Assembly (NCBI RefSeq): GCF_028550395.1
Contig: NZ_JAQQKW010000002.1
Location: 372,001 to 436,000, forward strand
Direction: 5' to 3'
From: Asticcacaulis currens
Lineage (GTDB): Bacteria > Pseudomonadota > Alphaproteobacteria > Caulobacterales > Caulobacteraceae
Length of the DNA stretch: 64,000 nucleotides
The notes under the pieces were generated by a model that saw nothing but the letters and a program-made list of their open reading frames with translations, was not told the origin of the DNA and did no database searches. Below are positions 62,801 to 64,000 of this stretch, one piece after another (within the stretch, counting starts at the first letter, position 1; each line of letters begins with the position of its first letter). The position numbers and the translations under genes were made by a program.

Positions 62801-62839
62801 TTCACCTTTCCCTGCAAAACCTATCTGCGAAAGCTAACC

Positions 62840-63712
62840 ATGTCCAAACCCGTCCGCGCCTTAGGTCTGTGCGCCGCGCTCCTCTTCGCCGCTGTGGCCC
62901 CGCAGGCCGTGGCCCAAGCCTCCACACCGGTTGCGGTCGAAGCCCGCTCTCGTTTGATCGCCATTGAAGGAAGCAACAATTTCCGCGACATTGGCGGCTA
63001 CAAAACCGCCGATGGCCGTGAAGTGAAGTGGGGCATCCTCTATCGTTCGGCCGCCATGAACCGCATCACCCCAGCCGGCTTTGGGCAGTTGAAGGCGCTG
63101 GGCATCAAGACCAATGTCGATTTCCGCGCCACGCAGGAACGCGCCAGCGCCCCGGCTGTGTGGCCCGCCGACATGAAGGTCGCGGTCTATTCGCAGGACT
63201 ACGACATGGACATGACACCGTTCATGGCCTTTTTCCAGAAGGGCACAGTGACCGCCGATGACACCCGCGCGATGATGGCGGGCTTCTACGCCGATGCGCC
63301 TTTCAAGTTTGCCGATCAGTACAAGCGCCTGATGCGCCTGATTATCGACGGTGAAACCCCGCTGGTCTATAACTGCTCGGCGGGGAAGGACCGCACCGGT
63401 GTCGCCACGGCGCTCATCCTGACGATCCTGGGCGTGCCGCGCGCCACTGTGACCGAAGACTATCTGCTGTCCAACCGCTACTACACCCCGGACATGCCCA
63501 AGGCGGGTGAAAAGGAAGACCCGATGATGGCCGCCTTCCGTCGCCTGCCCCCGGACGTGGTTCAGGCCCTGATGGGGGTCGATGCGCGCTATCTCGACGC
63601 CGCGTTTGCCGCCATTGAAGCCCGTGAAGGCGGCTGGGACCGCTATGTGCGCGAAGATCTGGGCCTCAGCGCCGCCGATGTGACCACTCTGAAGACGCGC
63701 CTCCTTAAATAG
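62840..63712 (+). CDS. Secreted tyrosine-protein phosphatase (PF13350 type)
   Basis: 290 aa with signal peptide (LGLCAALLFAAVAPQAVAQ). Catalytic P-loop NCSAGKDRTGVATALIL with the active Cys and Arg, preceded by EGSNNFRDIGGYKTADGREV and LYRSAAMNRIT, the hallmark of this family. Probably periplasmic. Placed after the TonB receptor, it may remove phosphate from the imported compound. Weak ribosome site before ATG 62840. Confidence 0.88.
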   Translation: MSKPVRALGLCAALLFAAVAPQAVAQASTPVAVEARSRLIAIEGSNNFRDIGGYKTADGREVKWGILYRSAAMNRITPAGFGQLKALGIKTNVDFRATQERASAPAVWPADMKVAVYSQDYDMDMTPFMAFFQKGTVTADDTRAMMAGFYADAPFKFADQYKRLMRLIIDGETPLVYNCSAGKDRTGVATALILTILGVPRATVTEDYLLSNRYYTPDMPKAGEKEDPMMAAFRRLPPDVVQALMGVDARYLDAAFAAIEAREGGWDRYVREDLGLSAADVTTLKTRLLK

Positions 63713-63723
63713 CCGAACGCGTT

Positions 63724-63755
63724 AGAGCGCAATTCGATAAAGTGGAAACCGCTCT
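63724..63755. repeat. GAGCG-type intergenic hairpin
   Basis: AGAGCG pairs with CGCTCT around AATTCGATAAAGTGGAAA-type sequence. Same family as other elements in this window; lies right after the phosphatase stop. Confidence 0.65.
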
Positions 63756-63781
63756 ATCGGATTGCCCTCTCGTAGCAGACC

Positions 63782-64000
63782 CTAAAACCTTCGGGCGTCC
63801 GGATGATCCAGGCGAACCTCGGGAATATCAAAGGCCCGAATGACGCCCTTGGGGCGGCTGATCGCATATAACCGGCGGCCCTTGACCGTCTTGTCCCAGA
63901 CGAAGGCCTGCCCCTCGGCGGCGATGTCAATGGTTGCCAGATGGATCAGAACCGGCCCCAGACGCGGCTTGGCCAGCACATAAAGCTCGGTGCGGTCGTG
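63782..64000 (-). CDS. Unidentified protein, C-terminal part (partial)
   Basis: The frame is open to the right edge; 72 codons are visible, ending ...FDIPEVRLDHPDARRF. It shows alternating hydrophobic and charged residues (LIHLATIDIAAEGQAFVWDK) but no motif I can name. The start lies outside the window. Confidence 0.6.
   Translation of the reverse strand, partial: HDRTELYVLAKPRLGPVLIHLATIDIAAEGQAFVWDKTVKGRRLYAISRPKGVIRAFDIPEVRLDHPDARRF

Overview
The window is about 60% GC and densely coded, with no plasmid or phage backbone. Its gene set (aerobic cobaltochelatase subunits cobS/cobT, BolA, CarD, fdxA, an S4 RNA-binding protein, a SUV3/MgpS-type helicase, two large TonB-dependent receptors, KdpFABC) and the dispersed GAGCG...CGCTC palindromes between genes fit a chromosomal segment of an alphaproteobacterium of the Caulobacteraceae. 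Asticcacaulis is my best guess; this comes from gene content and style only, not from a search.

Layout. 1-6341 (minus): high-affinity K+ pump operon, small membrane ORF-kdpF-kdpA-kdpB-kdpC-kdpD, with kdpD running off the left edge. 6455-6531: tRNA-Arg(CCT). 6856-11463: helicase, a ParDE-type toxin-antitoxin pair, a Ca2+/H+ antiporter and an S4 protein. 11651-15432: fdxA, then an arsR-aquaporin-arsC arsenic block plus a TRIC-family channel, then carD. 15503-20126: hypothetical gene, large-subunit catalase, a leader-peptide/hairpin region, rpmB (L28) and a secreted phytase-like esterase. 20173-27584: cobT, cobS, small proteins, a J-domain protein, bolA, an unknown membrane protein and an esterase. 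27760-31223: fatty acid beta-oxidation pair fadA-fadB. 31522-33989: sugar-lactonase, dgoK and dgoA of a galactonate/KDPGal route. 34028-38673: HxlR regulator divergent from a quinone reductase, GNAT, NUDIX, S1/P1 nuclease, 2Fe-2S ferredoxin and Hpt protein.

39133-49329 (all minus) is the most unusual part. An acyl carrier protein, a ketosynthase and a two-component system are followed, after a gap with a candidate promoter, by a HAD phosphatase, class III aminotransferase, ureohydrolase-fold enzyme, small SMR/EamA protein, alpha/beta hydrolase, FemAB/GNAT-like transferase, second SMR/EamA protein and a MipA/OmpV outer-membrane protein. Eight of these genes are chained by overlaps or very short gaps. 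It looks like a dedicated pathway that makes, exports and places an amine-containing acyl or envelope compound; I do not recognise its product.

50431-58995 is a metal-uptake locus. A TonB-dependent receptor and tonB face a DUF4198 protein and an EF-hand protein across two Fur-box-like palindromes. A MerC-like protein faces a COG0523 (CobW) GTPase, ABC ATPase, His-rich FtsX-type permease and DUF3299 operon across a perfect Zur-like palindrome. 59010-63712 holds a double-TetR-domain regulator divergent from a second TonB receptor and a secreted tyrosine phosphatase. The last 219 bases are the 3' end of an unidentified minus-strand gene.
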